From positions 1-40,195 of the forward strand of contig JAXHVH010000020.1 in the NCBI GenBank assembly GCA_034189085.1: a stretch of DNA of 40,195 nt, given 5' to 3'. How positions within the stretch are numbered: position 1 is the first letter of the stretch; the number at the start of each line of letters is the position of its first letter. The stretch comes from M55B129 sp034189085 (GTDB lineage Bacteria > Bacillota > Dethiobacteria > DTU022). Made by a program: the position numbers and the translations under genes. The notes beneath the pieces were generated by a model. It ran no database searches. It worked only from the letters and a program-made list of their open reading frames with translations, and was not told where the DNA came from. Below are positions 31,059 to 39,210 of this stretch, piece by piece.

Positions 31059-31751
31059 TTGACTATCAATCCCGATACAATTGTCTATTTTGAGTGGGGC
31101 TGGTTCAAGATCAATGCCACCATTCTTTTTACCTGGATCGTCATTTTTCTGCTGACCTTCGGTTCCTGGCTGGTTACCAGGAAGCTCACTGCCGCCGGGC
31201 CGCTCAGCCGCTGGCAGAACCTGCTCGAAGTGCTTGTCATAACCATAAATAATCAGATCAGGGAAGTCAGCCGCCAGGAACCGGGCCCCTACCTGCCATT
31301 CATCGGTACCCTGTTTATCTACATTGCCGTTTCCAATATTCTGACTATCGTGCCCGGGTTCAACCCGCCGACCAGTTCGCTGTCGACTACAGCTGCCCTG
31401 GCCATCTGTGTTTTCATCGCCGTGCCGGTTTTTGGCATCGGTCAACAGGGTATGCTCCGCTACCTGAAACAATATATCAAGCCCACATTTTTCATGCTTC
31501 CTTTCAACATCATCGGGGAGTTGAGCCGCACACTGGCTCTGGCAGTTCGTCTCTACGGCAATATGATGAGCGGCACTGTAATTGTCGCCATCCTGCTGAC
31601 GATTGCACCGCTGATTTTTCCCATTATCATGCAGGTCCTCGGCTTGCTTACCGGTTTGATCCAGGCCTATATTTTTGCCATCCTGGCCATGGTCTACATT
31701 GCCTCGGCCAGCCAGGTCCACAAGGAAATAGAGGAAAAAGGAGAGAAATAA
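31059..31751 (+). CDS. atpB: N-type ATP synthase a subunit
   Basis: A 230-residue polytopic Fo subunit. The key helix reads GELSRTLALAVRLYGNMMSG, containing the essential arginine facing the c-ring, and IQAYIFAILAMVYIASA forms the last helix. It provides the ion half-channels. The TTG start at 31059 follows AGGAGG by 12 nt; the gene ends one base before atpE. Confidence 0.95.
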   Translation: MTINPDTIVYFEWGWFKINATILFTWIVIFLLTFGSWLVTRKLTAAGPLSRWQNLLEVLVITINNQIREVSRQEPGPYLPFIGTLFIYIAVSNILTIVPGFNPPTSSLSTTAALAICVFIAVPVFGIGQQGMLRYLKQYIKPTFFMLPFNIIGELSRTLALAVRLYGNMMSGTVIVAILLTIAPLIFPIIMQVLGLLTGLIQAYIFAILAMVYIASASQVHKEIEEKGEK

Positions 31752-31752
31752 T

Positions 31753-32016
31753 ATGGAAAGCTTAAGTTTGATCGGTGTTATCTCCATTGCCACTGCCGGA
31801 CTGACCATTGCCATCGGTTCTGTTGGACCGGCTCTTGGCCAGGGCCGCGCCGTCTCACAGGCCTTGAGTTCCATTGCCCAGCAGCCCGACGAAGCAAATA
31901 CCATAACCAGGACCCTTTTTGTTGGCCTGGCCATGATTGAGTCAACGGCTATTTACTGCTTCGTGGTAACGATGATTCTTATTTTTGCCAACCCCTTCTG
32001 GAACTATTTTCAGTAA
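31753..32016 (+). CDS. atpE: N-type ATP synthase c subunit with sodium-binding motif
   Basis: An 87-residue two-helix hairpin. Gln30 (GPALGQGRA) in helix 1 and Glu63-Ser64-Thr65 with Tyr68 (MIESTAIY) in helix 2 repeat the residues that bind sodium in the Ilyobacter tartaricus ring (Gln32, Glu65, Ser66, Tyr70), two residues earlier here. The loop has QQPDE. I therefore infer sodium rather than proton coupling. The product forms the rotor ring. Confidence 0.95.
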   Translation: MESLSLIGVISIATAGLTIAIGSVGPALGQGRAVSQALSSIAQQPDEANTITRTLFVGLAMIESTAIYCFVVTMILIFANPFWNYFQ

Positions 32017-32061
32017 GAGCAGGGGACCGATCCAGATGCCAGATATTACGGGAGAATAAAA

Positions 32062-32901
32062 ATGATTATTGACTGGTATACAATTATATTTCAGATTATC
32101 AACTTCCTGATCCTGGTTTTTCTGCTGCGCCACTTTCTCTATGAGCCGATCACCAAATTTATGAATGAACGGGAACAGAAGATCCTCCAGCGTGAAAAAG
32201 AAGCGGAGGTTGTGAAAAAGGAAGCGGAAGAAGAGATCCTTGTTTACCGCCGTAAAAACGAAAAGCTGGAAGAGACCGAAGAAGAAATCATGGCCAGAGC
32301 GTACAAAGAAGCGGAACAGGAGAAAAACAGGCTCCTCAACGAAGCCCGCCGTGATGTTGACGAGACGAAGACGCGCTGGCAAGCAGATCTGGAGCGGGAA
32401 AAGGAAACTTTCATTGTCGAACTGCGCCGCCGCATTGCTCATCAAGCCTGCCTCGTGGCCCGGCGCTGCCTCGGCGATCTGGCCGATGCCCGCCTGGAAG
32501 AGCTGACCTGGTCCCAGTTCCTGAAGAAGCTGGCTCATCTGCCGAATGAAGAACGGGACCAGCTGCGTGTTGCGCTTGCCGATGGAGATGGGCGGGTTGT
32601 TCTCCACAGCGCCTTTAACACCGGCGGTAAGCAGGTGAAAGAGCTTGAAACTGCTCTGGCAGAACTTATACCACCCGGGAACAATAAACTGGAGGTGACC
32701 ACCAGATTGGATTCCGATCTGATCTGCGGCCTCGAACTGGAAAGCGGTGGATACAGGGTAGCCTGGAATGTGGATAGCTATCTTCAGGACGTGGAGGAAC
32801 AAATTCTAAAAGAGCTTGATCAAACCATCAGTACCGAAGAAAGCGGTACTGAGGAAAAGGGGGAGGTGCCCGAAAATGGCCAACCGGCAGGAGAAGAGTG
32901 A
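32062..32901 (+). CDS. atpF: N-type ATP synthase b subunit with delta-like C-terminal domain
   Basis: A 279-residue protein, against about 160 for ordinary b. One membrane helix (IIFQIINFLILVFLLRHFLY) leads into a long charged coiled coil to about residue 130; the remainder (SQFLKKLAHLP, KLEVTTRLDSDLICGLELES) resembles the delta/OSCP domain that ties the stalk to F1. This explains why no separate delta gene is present. Its 3' end overlaps atpA by 26 nt. Confidence 0.92.
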   Translation: MIIDWYTIIFQIINFLILVFLLRHFLYEPITKFMNEREQKILQREKEAEVVKKEAEEEILVYRRKNEKLEETEEEIMARAYKEAEQEKNRLLNEARRDVDETKTRWQADLEREKETFIVELRRRIAHQACLVARRCLGDLADARLEELTWSQFLKKLAHLPNEERDQLRVALADGDGRVVLHSAFNTGGKQVKELETALAELIPPGNNKLEVTTRLDSDLICGLELESGGYRVAWNVDSYLQDVEEQILKELDQTISTEESGTEEKGEVPENGQPAGEE

Positions 32902-34504
32902 TTCACTGCTGGCAGCCCTGAGGGGTGTTGTCGAAGACGGAGATCAGGCGGTCGAACGGGCCCTCGATGAAATTTCCTCTGAACCGAAAATTGAAGAGAG
33001 TGGTACTGTCACCTCCATCGGCAGCGGTATTGCCCGCTTGTCGGGTTTGACCGGAGTGCAGGCCGACGAGCTGGTCGAATTCCCCGGTGGGGTCACCGGG
33101 ATTGCCTTCAACCTGGACCGCAATGAAGTAGGGGTTATCATGCTTGGCAGCTCTGAAAATATTATTTCCGGCGACCGGGTTAAACGCACCGGCCGGGTGG
33201 TTGATATCGCCGTTGGCGACGGGCTGCTCGGGCGGGTCATTGATGCAGCTGCCAATCCCCTGGACAACCGGGGACCCATCAGCTATGCCGAACAGCGGCC
33301 GGTCGAACGCCCGGCCCCGCCGATCATGGCCCGGGCACCGGTTACTGTCCCACTTCAGACTGGTCTCAAGGTGGTCGATGCCCTCATCCCCGTGGGCCGC
33401 GGGCAGCGCGAGCTGATTCTCGGCGATCGCCAGATCGGCAAAACAGCTATCGCCCTCGATACAATTATCAATCAGGCTGACAAGAATCTCCTCTGTATTT
33501 ACTGTTCCATTGGACAGCAAGGTGCTGATGTGGCCAAGTTTATTGACCGGCTGCGCCGCTTCGGAGCAATGGATTATACCACTGTGGTCGTTGCTTCCGG
33601 TGATGGGCCGCCAGGCTTGCGCTTTATCGCTCCTTACGCTGCCACGACCATTGCCGAATATTTCATGGAACAAGGCCGAGATGTCATGGTGGTCTACGAT
33701 GATCTTACTCTCCATGCCCGCGCCTATCGCGAGCTTTCGCTGCTGCTGGAGCGGCCGCCTGGCCGCGAAGCCTATCCCGGGGACATTTTCTATCTCCACT
33801 CCCGTCTCCTCGAGCGGGCTACCCATCTGCGTGAAGAATACGGTGGTGGTTCCCTGACTGCTCTGCCGATTATCGAGACCCAGGCCCAGAATATCTCGGC
33901 CTACATTCCCACCAACCTGATTTCCATTACCGACGGCCAGATCTATCTATCCCCGGATCTATTCCAGCGCAATCATTTGCCCGCTGTCGATGTAGGTAAA
34001 TCGGTTTCCCGGGTGGGCGGTAAAACCCAGCTTCCTGCCTACCGGTCGGTTACCGGAGCTCTTCGCCTTTCCTATGCCCAGTTTGAAGAACTGGAGATGT
34101 TTGCCCGTTTTGGGACACGTCTCGATGATAAAACACGTGAAACCATTGAACGAGGCCGCCGAGTGCGCAAGGTGCTTACCCAGCCCGAGCTCAGTCCGCT
34201 AACTATTCCGGAGCAGATTGCCGTTTTGCTGGCCGTCACCGGGGGGCTGTTTGACGAGATAGAAGTGGAAGAGATCCCCGCGGCGGAAGAAAAGATCAGG
34301 AAAGCGGTAACCGATGAACTACCGGGAATCTGCCGAAAAATAGAAGAAGGCGAAGAACTGACCGACGAAGATAAATCGTCCCTGATCGAAACAGCCCGCG
34401 AAGTCCTCGCCGAAACCAAAAATGGGCCGGCAGAGGGCAAAGATGTGACCATGGAAAACCCCGGGGCTGGGGATGCTTCGGAAGCAGGGAAAAGCCCGGC
34501 ATAA
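32876..34504 (+). CDS. atpA: N-type ATP synthase alpha subunit
   Basis: A 542-residue F1 alpha subunit: GTVTSIGSGIARLSGL, P-loop GDRQIGKTAIALD, GQQGADVAKF, MVVYDDLTLHARAYRELSLLLERPPGREAYPGD-type catalytic region and VGGKTQLPAYR. The C-terminus is extended by an acidic tail (about 30 residues after ETAREVLAETK). ATG 32876 has GGGAGGTG 8 nt upstream. A gap of 236 nt follows before atpG, the largest in the cluster. Confidence 0.96.
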   Translation: MANRQEKSDSLLAALRGVVEDGDQAVERALDEISSEPKIEESGTVTSIGSGIARLSGLTGVQADELVEFPGGVTGIAFNLDRNEVGVIMLGSSENIISGDRVKRTGRVVDIAVGDGLLGRVIDAAANPLDNRGPISYAEQRPVERPAPPIMARAPVTVPLQTGLKVVDALIPVGRGQRELILGDRQIGKTAIALDTIINQADKNLLCIYCSIGQQGADVAKFIDRLRRFGAMDYTTVVVASGDGPPGLRFIAPYAATTIAEYFMEQGRDVMVVYDDLTLHARAYRELSLLLERPPGREAYPGDIFYLHSRLLERATHLREEYGGGSLTALPIIETQAQNISAYIPTNLISITDGQIYLSPDLFQRNHLPAVDVGKSVSRVGGKTQLPAYRSVTGALRLSYAQFEELEMFARFGTRLDDKTRETIERGRRVRKVLTQPELSPLTIPEQIAVLLAVTGGLFDEIEVEEIPAAEEKIRKAVTDELPGICRKIEEGEELTDEDKSSLIETAREVLAETKNGPAEGKDVTMENPGAGDASEAGKSPA

Positions 34505-34740
34505 AAAGGTCAAATAACGATTCAGGTAAAGATAATAACAGTAAACATAAGAAAAAAACCCTGAAACTAAACTGGTAAAAAACTGGAGAACAATCAAAAA
34601 AGGATCAGTATCCAGGAAAATTATCATAAAGGAAGAGAAGAGTTTTAGTTTTAGAGGTCGGCCCAGGGAACAACTCTGAAGGGGAAAAACCTTATGGGAA
34701 ACATGCTAACCCTGACGAACCAGACCTGAAAGGAAATTTT
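34505..34740 (+). other. A-rich intergenic gap inside the ATPase operon
   Basis: 236 nt of A/T-rich sequence separate atpA from atpG. There is no ORF with a ribosome site and no T-run hairpin; a tiny GGAT-CAGT-ATCC hairpin lies near 34602-34613. The atpG ribosome site (AAAGGAAA) is at its end. It may set a lower gamma level or hold an internal promoter, but no consensus boxes are seen. Confidence 0.4.
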
Positions 34741-35655
34741 ATGAGTTCCACCCTTGAAACCCTCCAAAAACAGATTGTCAGCGGTGAAGACCTATCTTCC
34801 ATTGTCCGGACCATGAAAGCCCTGGCTGCCACAAGCGTGCGTCAGTATGAGAAGGCGGCCGAGTCTTTGGACGATTATTTTCGTACTGTGGAACTGGGGC
34901 TTTCAGTGGTCCTTTCTGCCGAAGCTGAAAAACTGACCGATCCGAAAATTGATCCCCGCCGTCCCGCCCTGCTTTGCCTTTTCGGTTCCGATCACGGCCT
35001 GGCCGGTCGCTTCAACGAACAGATCGTTTCCTACGCCCTGGAAGAATACTGGTCGGGGGAGCCGGCCGAATCGACGAAAGATAAAGCGCTCCCGGCCGAT
35101 ACAATGATCATTGCTATTGGTGAGCAGGTCATCACCCGGATCGATGCGGCAGGATTGGAGCCGGGCAGCAAACTGCATCTGCCCACATCCATCAGGGCCA
35201 TCACCCCCTTCATCCAGAGTCTGCTGGAAAGGATCGAGGAATATCGAACAAACGAAGGGGTGGAAAAGGTTTTCCTGTTCTATAACCGCCCGCTTACCGG
35301 GGGATTCAGCTCCCGGGCGGAAACCATGCTTCCGGTCAGCCTCTCTAATTTGCTGGAAACAAGGCTGGAGTGGGAATCACGTTCCCTGCCAACATTCACC
35401 ATGTCCCCGGATCGCCTCCTGTCAGCCCTCCTGCGCCAATATTTCTTTGTTTCTCTCTACCGGGCCACCGCCCTTTCGCTGGCTGCCGAAAACACCAGCC
35501 GCCTGACGGCGATGCAGGCCGCTGAGAAAAATATCAGCGAACGCCTCAATGAACTGAAAACTTCTTATCAGCACGAACGCCAGGCTGCCATCACCGAGGA
35601 ACTGCTCGACATTATTTCCGGGTTTAAAGCAGTTCGCGGCTCCCTGGCCGATTAA
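34741..35655 (+). CDS. atpG: N-type ATP synthase gamma subunit
   Basis: A 304-residue central-shaft subunit of the diverged N-ATPase type. The two terminal helices are recognisable (IVRTMKALAATSVRQYEKA; YRATALSLAAENTSRLTAMQAAEKNISERLNELKTSY), with CLFGSDHGLAGRFNEQIV as the classic middle motif. It transmits rotation of the c-ring to alpha3beta3. It is the last gene of the cluster. Confidence 0.94.
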   Translation: MSSTLETLQKQIVSGEDLSSIVRTMKALAATSVRQYEKAAESLDDYFRTVELGLSVVLSAEAEKLTDPKIDPRRPALLCLFGSDHGLAGRFNEQIVSYALEEYWSGEPAESTKDKALPADTMIIAIGEQVITRIDAAGLEPGSKLHLPTSIRAITPFIQSLLERIEEYRTNEGVEKVFLFYNRPLTGGFSSRAETMLPVSLSNLLETRLEWESRSLPTFTMSPDRLLSALLRQYFFVSLYRATALSLAAENTSRLTAMQAAEKNISERLNELKTSYQHERQAAITEELLDIISGFKAVRGSLAD

Positions 35656-35679
35656 GCAGCTACTCTGCGTACTAACTTA

Positions 35680-35702
35680 TCAATCTTATTGACTTTTTTT
35701 TG
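35680..35702 (+). terminator. Weak terminator after the ATPase operon
   Basis: TCAAT-CTT-ATTGA (35680-35692) is followed by C and a run of T. The stem is short and A/T-rich. A wider alternative pairs ATCTTATTGA (35683-35692) with TCAATAAGAT (35715-35724) around the T-run. Confidence 0.4.
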
Positions 35703-37104
35703 CGCTGTTCCTGATCAATAAGATCCCCACCCCCACACCTAAAAGACAGGCCACCGCTTCCACGAGGTATGCTTCGTGGAAACCGGGCAGAGGGCCAAGC
35801 AGACCGGCAAAAGATGATGGAATCAGGGCGTAGAGAACGATACCGGCCACGGTGGTTCCGATTGCCGAACCGGTGAAGCGAAGCATATTGTGGACGCCGC
35901 TGGCTACCCCATGCTGGCTCGGTCTGACCGATGAAAGAACGGCATGCAAAGCCGGGGTGGAAGTTAGGGCAAAGCCGAGGCCATTCAGAGCAAGCCAGAT
36001 TGCGATAGAGGAATAGGCTGTATCAACTGTAATCCAGGCCAGGACAATGAATGATGCAGCCCGGACAAGCATGCCGAAAACGATGGGCAGGCCCGGTCCG
36101 TAACGGTCTGATAGACGCCCGCCCAGGGGGGCGGCGAGAGCAATAACAATGGAAACTGGAGTAAGCAGCAGGGCAGTGGCGCCGGCTCCATAACCATGCA
36201 CTGATCCGAGGAAGATAGGCATGACAAAAAAAGTACCGGCTACGGCAAACTGCTCCAGGAAAACAGTAAGCAGCCCCAGGGAAAAGGAAGGATTGCCCAT
36301 AAGTTTCGGGTCAAGCAGGGGAGCGGCTGATTTTTTTTCAATGCGGTAGAAAACATAAAGCAGGATAACAAAGAGAATCAGGCTCAACCGGATCCAGTTG
36401 TTTTCCCAGCCCCAGTCGGGTAAAAGGGTTATCCCCATCAACAGGCTGAAAACAGCAAAAATCAAGGTTGCCGCGCCCGGGCTGTCAAAACCTCCCCCGT
36501 TTTCCCTGCCTGCCGGCGAGGGTTCTCGCTCGGTTTTTAGCAGTGTCCAGGAGAGAAGGGCAATCAGGAGAGCGAAGAGGGCGATAACTATGAAAGGTTC
36601 ACGCCAGGAAAAAAGTTCGGCCAGCAGGCCGGAGACAACCGGCCCTGTTACTGCCCCGACCCCTCCCATACTGCCCCAGAGGCCCAGTAAACGCCCGCGT
36701 TTGTTTTCTTCCGTTTTGGCCATCATCAGGGCCAGACCGGTGGGGACGAGTAGAGCAGCACCGACGGCCTGCATGATACGGCCGGCTATTAACCAGCTGA
36801 TAGTTGGGGAAACACCACAGATAAGCGAACCAATAGCGAGGACGAAGATGCCCCCCAGGAAAAAACGCCGCGGACCGACAACATCTCCGATTCGGCCGGC
36901 CAGCGGAGTAAGAGCAGCAACCGGGAGAGTGTAGGCGTTAACAACCCAGGTCAGCCAGTTCAATTCCAGCCCCAGGTCGGTCATGATCGCCGGCAGGAGG
37001 ACCTTAATTGAAGTCATGTTCATTATAGACAGAAGGTATGCGAGCAGGAGGCAGATAATGGCCGGACTAAGGGCCGTTTTAGGGTGGTCTTTGACAGCGG
37101 GCAT
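35686..37104 (-). CDS. MFS multidrug exporter, DHA2 (EmrB/QacA) type
   Basis: A 472-residue polytopic protein with about 14 membrane helices. Motif A is present as LAGRIGDVVGPRRFFLGG, motif C-like glycines as GSMGGVGAVTGPVVSGLLA, and an early MNMTSIKVLLPAIMTDLGL typical of the DHA2 drug:proton antiporters. The substrate is not readable. ATG 37104 is taken; TTG 37122 is in frame. It is a single gene diverging from the MoaD-like gene, and its 3' end lies close to the converging ATPase operon. Confidence 0.9.
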   Translation of the reverse strand: MPAVKDHPKTALSPAIICLLLAYLLSIMNMTSIKVLLPAIMTDLGLELNWLTWVVNAYTLPVAALTPLAGRIGDVVGPRRFFLGGIFVLAIGSLICGVSPTISWLIAGRIMQAVGAALLVPTGLALMMAKTEENKRGRLLGLWGSMGGVGAVTGPVVSGLLAELFSWREPFIVIALFALLIALLSWTLLKTEREPSPAGRENGGGFDSPGAATLIFAVFSLLMGITLLPDWGWENNWIRLSLILFVILLYVFYRIEKKSAAPLLDPKLMGNPSFSLGLLTVFLEQFAVAGTFFVMPIFLGSVHGYGAGATALLLTPVSIVIALAAPLGGRLSDRYGPGLPIVFGMLVRAASFIVLAWITVDTAYSSIAIWLALNGLGFALTSTPALHAVLSSVRPSQHGVASGVHNMLRFTGSAIGTTVAGIVLYALIPSSFAGLLGPLPGFHEAYLVEAVACLLGVGVGILLIRNSAKKSQ

Positions 37105-37171
37105 TTTTCCCGATTCCCTCAATCATTTTAACATTTTTTGCCTTAAGATACTGTAAAAAGTTTAGCAACAA

Positions 37172-37186
37172 TGCTTTTAAAAAGCA
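37172..37186. promoter_or_regulatory. Palindrome between the divergent MFS and MoaD-like genes
   Basis: TGCTTTT-A-AAAAGCA is a perfect 15-bp inverted repeat in the shared upstream region. It could be an operator, but A/T-rich palindromes arise easily by chance. Confidence 0.25.
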
Positions 37187-37249
37187 AATCTTTAAAAAAA
37201 ATATTTATGGCAGAAGGTGAAATTAAAGGGCAAACAGAACTTAACAATT

Positions 37250-37519
37250 ATGATACTGATTATTAAAATGATGCCTCCATACTGCAAAAAGGGGACACCG
37301 GATGAACGGGAATTTGAACTTGCCGGGACCTCTGTCAGCCTGCGGGAGATGGTTGTCCGATTGAACCGGGAATGGCAAGATGTGCTGGACTACCCTCTGG
37401 TCGATAGCCTGGGGCAGCCGACCGCTGAATTTACAATCAACGGTAATAGTACATCCCCGGATCAACTTCTTAAGGACGGTGATAAAGTAACCATTATCCC
37501 TTACATTTGCGGAGGTTAG
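37250..37519 (+). CDS. MoaD/ThiS-family ubiquitin-like sulfur carrier
   Basis: An 89-residue beta-grasp protein. It opens with a strand (MILIIKMM), has SLREMVVRLNREW as the central helix, LLKDGDKVTIIPYICGG at the end and the terminal Gly-Gly that is adenylated and thiocarboxylated in MoaD/ThiS proteins. In anaerobes such copies often serve molybdenum or tungsten pyranopterin synthesis, but no moa or tungsten enzyme gene is in view. The frame is open back to GTG 37217; ATG 37250 gives the expected first strand. Confidence 0.8.
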   Translation: MILIIKMMPPYCKKGTPDEREFELAGTSVSLREMVVRLNREWQDVLDYPLVDSLGQPTAEFTINGNSTSPDQLLKDGDKVTIIPYICGG

Positions 37520-37579
37520 CAAACCTGGCTCCGCTTCCTATGAATCTTATTAAATTACCCGGCACTGGAGGTGCATCTT

Positions 37580-37696
37580 TTGCTAAGGGTAGGTGAACTG
37601 GAAAGGAAATATGTTACGCGATCCTGGGCGGTTCAGGGCAGGAACTGCACCGGCAGCGGCCTGGAATGGGCCCGGCTCAGGAATTATTATGGTTAA
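37580..37696 (+). CDS. Possible small ORF of 38 residues
   Basis: A TTG at 37580 lies 6 nt after GGAGGTG (37567-37573), a strong ribosome site, and opens a 38-codon frame (RVGELERKYVTRSWAVQG, ending LRNYYG). No family is recognised. An overlapping 29-codon frame (ATG 37689 to TGA 37778) then meets the aminotransferase ATG as ATGA. They may be small peptides, a leader region or the debris of one broken gene between the MoaD-like gene and the aminotransferase. Confidence 0.3.
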   Translation: MLRVGELERKYVTRSWAVQGRNCTGSGLEWARLRNYYG

Positions 37697-37774
37697 AATC
37701 CACAGTTGCCTGAAAGAAAAACGTTTTATTAGGATCGTAGAGGGGACTGGAAATTTAAAAATTCAGGAGGAGTT

Positions 37775-39097
37775 ATGAATACTCAAGAGCTAAAAAAAAT
37801 TGATCGTGAACACCTAATTTACAGTTGGAAAGCTCAGGGAAATTTAGATCCCGTCATGATAGATCGTGCAGACGGCATCTATATGTGGGATACAGATGGC
37901 AACAGGATAATCGATTTTTGTTCCGGTTTGTTATGCATAAACATAGGACACAACAATAAACATGTTCTTAATGCAATGCATGCACAGATGGACAAGTTGT
38001 GTTATGTTAGTCCAGTGTTCGGGACTGAGCCCAAGGCTCGTTTGGGAAAAATGATAGCCGAAGTAACACCGGGTGATTTGGATTATGTTTTTTTTACAAA
38101 TGGTGGTGCTGAGTCAGTAGAGAATGCAATTAAAGCCTCCCGCTGGTATACCGGTCGCCATAAAATTTACGCCCGCTGGCGTAGTTACCATGGAGCTACA
38201 GCCGGAGCAATAACCCTGACGGGTGATCCTCGAAGATGGCCTGCTGAGCCCGGTATCCCCGGGGTGGTTCACTATTTTGGCCCCTATCCCTACCGGTGTC
38301 CCTTTGGTAGTAAAACCGATGAAGAATGTGGTGAGCGGACTTTAGAGGTTTTAAAGGAGCAGATTATGCTTGATGGTCCTCATACCATCGCTGCTATATT
38401 CGTGGAACCTATTGTGGGAACGAATGGAATCATTATTCCACCGAAAAACTATGTACAAGGGTTGCGCAAATTGTGTGACGAGCATGGCATCCTTATGGTT
38501 TCCGATGAAACTATGGCCGGTTGGGGACGTTCAGGCAAGTGGTTTGGTATTGAACACTACGATGTGGTGCCCGATATTATAACAACTGCCAAGGGGCTTA
38601 CTTCTGGATATATACAGTTGGGAGCAATGATCTGGTCTAAGAAAATTTGGGATTACTATCAAACCAATCCTTTTATCGGCGGTCTGACCTATGCAGGACA
38701 TACCCTGGCTTGTGCAGCTGGAATTGCCAATATAGAAGTCTATAAGAAAGAGAATCTTATAGAGAAATCCCGGATCAACGGTGAGTATCTGGCGAAAAAA
38801 TTGAATGAGCTCAAAGATAAGCATGCCTGTGTTGGCGATACACGTGCAAAGGGGCTATGGGCAGTAATAGAGCTTACCTCCGATAAAGAAAAAAAAGAAC
38901 CGCTGGCGGGTTTTTCAGATTCCAAGCGAAATGTAACGGGTGAGATCATGAAGCGCCTCATGGCGGAGGGGTTATACCTTTTTGCCAAGTGGGATTTTTT
39001 GTTTATAGCACCGCCGTTAATTATCACAACGGAAGAGATAGATGAGTCCATTGCGATAATTGACAAGGTATTAGATTATGTGGACACCATAATCTAA
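37775..39097 (+). CDS. Class III PLP aminotransferase (taurine-pyruvate type likely)
   Basis: A 440-residue omega-aminotransferase. It shows NGGAESVENAIKASRWYTGR, SYHGATAGAITLTGDPRR, VEPIVGTNGIIIPP, SDETMAGWGRSGKWFG and the PLP lysine K273 in TTAKGLTSGY. GRSGKWFGIEHYDVVPDII and the SGYIQLGAMIWSK segment recall taurine:pyruvate aminotransferases, but other omega-amino acids are possible. GGAGGAG precedes the ATG at 37775 by a short spacer. A TRAP transporter elsewhere in the window could bring in a sulfonate, but nothing links the two directly. Confidence 0.85.
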   Translation: MNTQELKKIDREHLIYSWKAQGNLDPVMIDRADGIYMWDTDGNRIIDFCSGLLCINIGHNNKHVLNAMHAQMDKLCYVSPVFGTEPKARLGKMIAEVTPGDLDYVFFTNGGAESVENAIKASRWYTGRHKIYARWRSYHGATAGAITLTGDPRRWPAEPGIPGVVHYFGPYPYRCPFGSKTDEECGERTLEVLKEQIMLDGPHTIAAIFVEPIVGTNGIIIPPKNYVQGLRKLCDEHGILMVSDETMAGWGRSGKWFGIEHYDVVPDIITTAKGLTSGYIQLGAMIWSKKIWDYYQTNPFIGGLTYAGHTLACAAGIANIEVYKKENLIEKSRINGEYLAKKLNELKDKHACVGDTRAKGLWAVIELTSDKEKKEPLAGFSDSKRNVTGEIMKRLMAEGLYLFAKWDFLFIAPPLIITTEEIDESIAIIDKVLDYVDTII

Positions 39098-39210
39098 TCG
39101 TCAAGCTTCCGATTTAAAAATATCGTCAGGCGTCTTATATGATGGCTGGTTATAGTCCTAAAAGCACTTTCAAAAAGTGAAAATTCTAGAAATGGTAAAA
39201 TATCATTACA

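Noticed and set aside
30957..31934. Minus-strand open frame opposite atpB and atpE
   Set aside because: It is an antisense shadow of two well-recognised membrane subunit genes, with no independent evidence.
37593..37778. Plus-strand open frame of 61 codons before the aminotransferase
   Set aside because: It has no ribosome site; the other frame from TTG 37580 has a strong one. Neither gives a recognisable protein.
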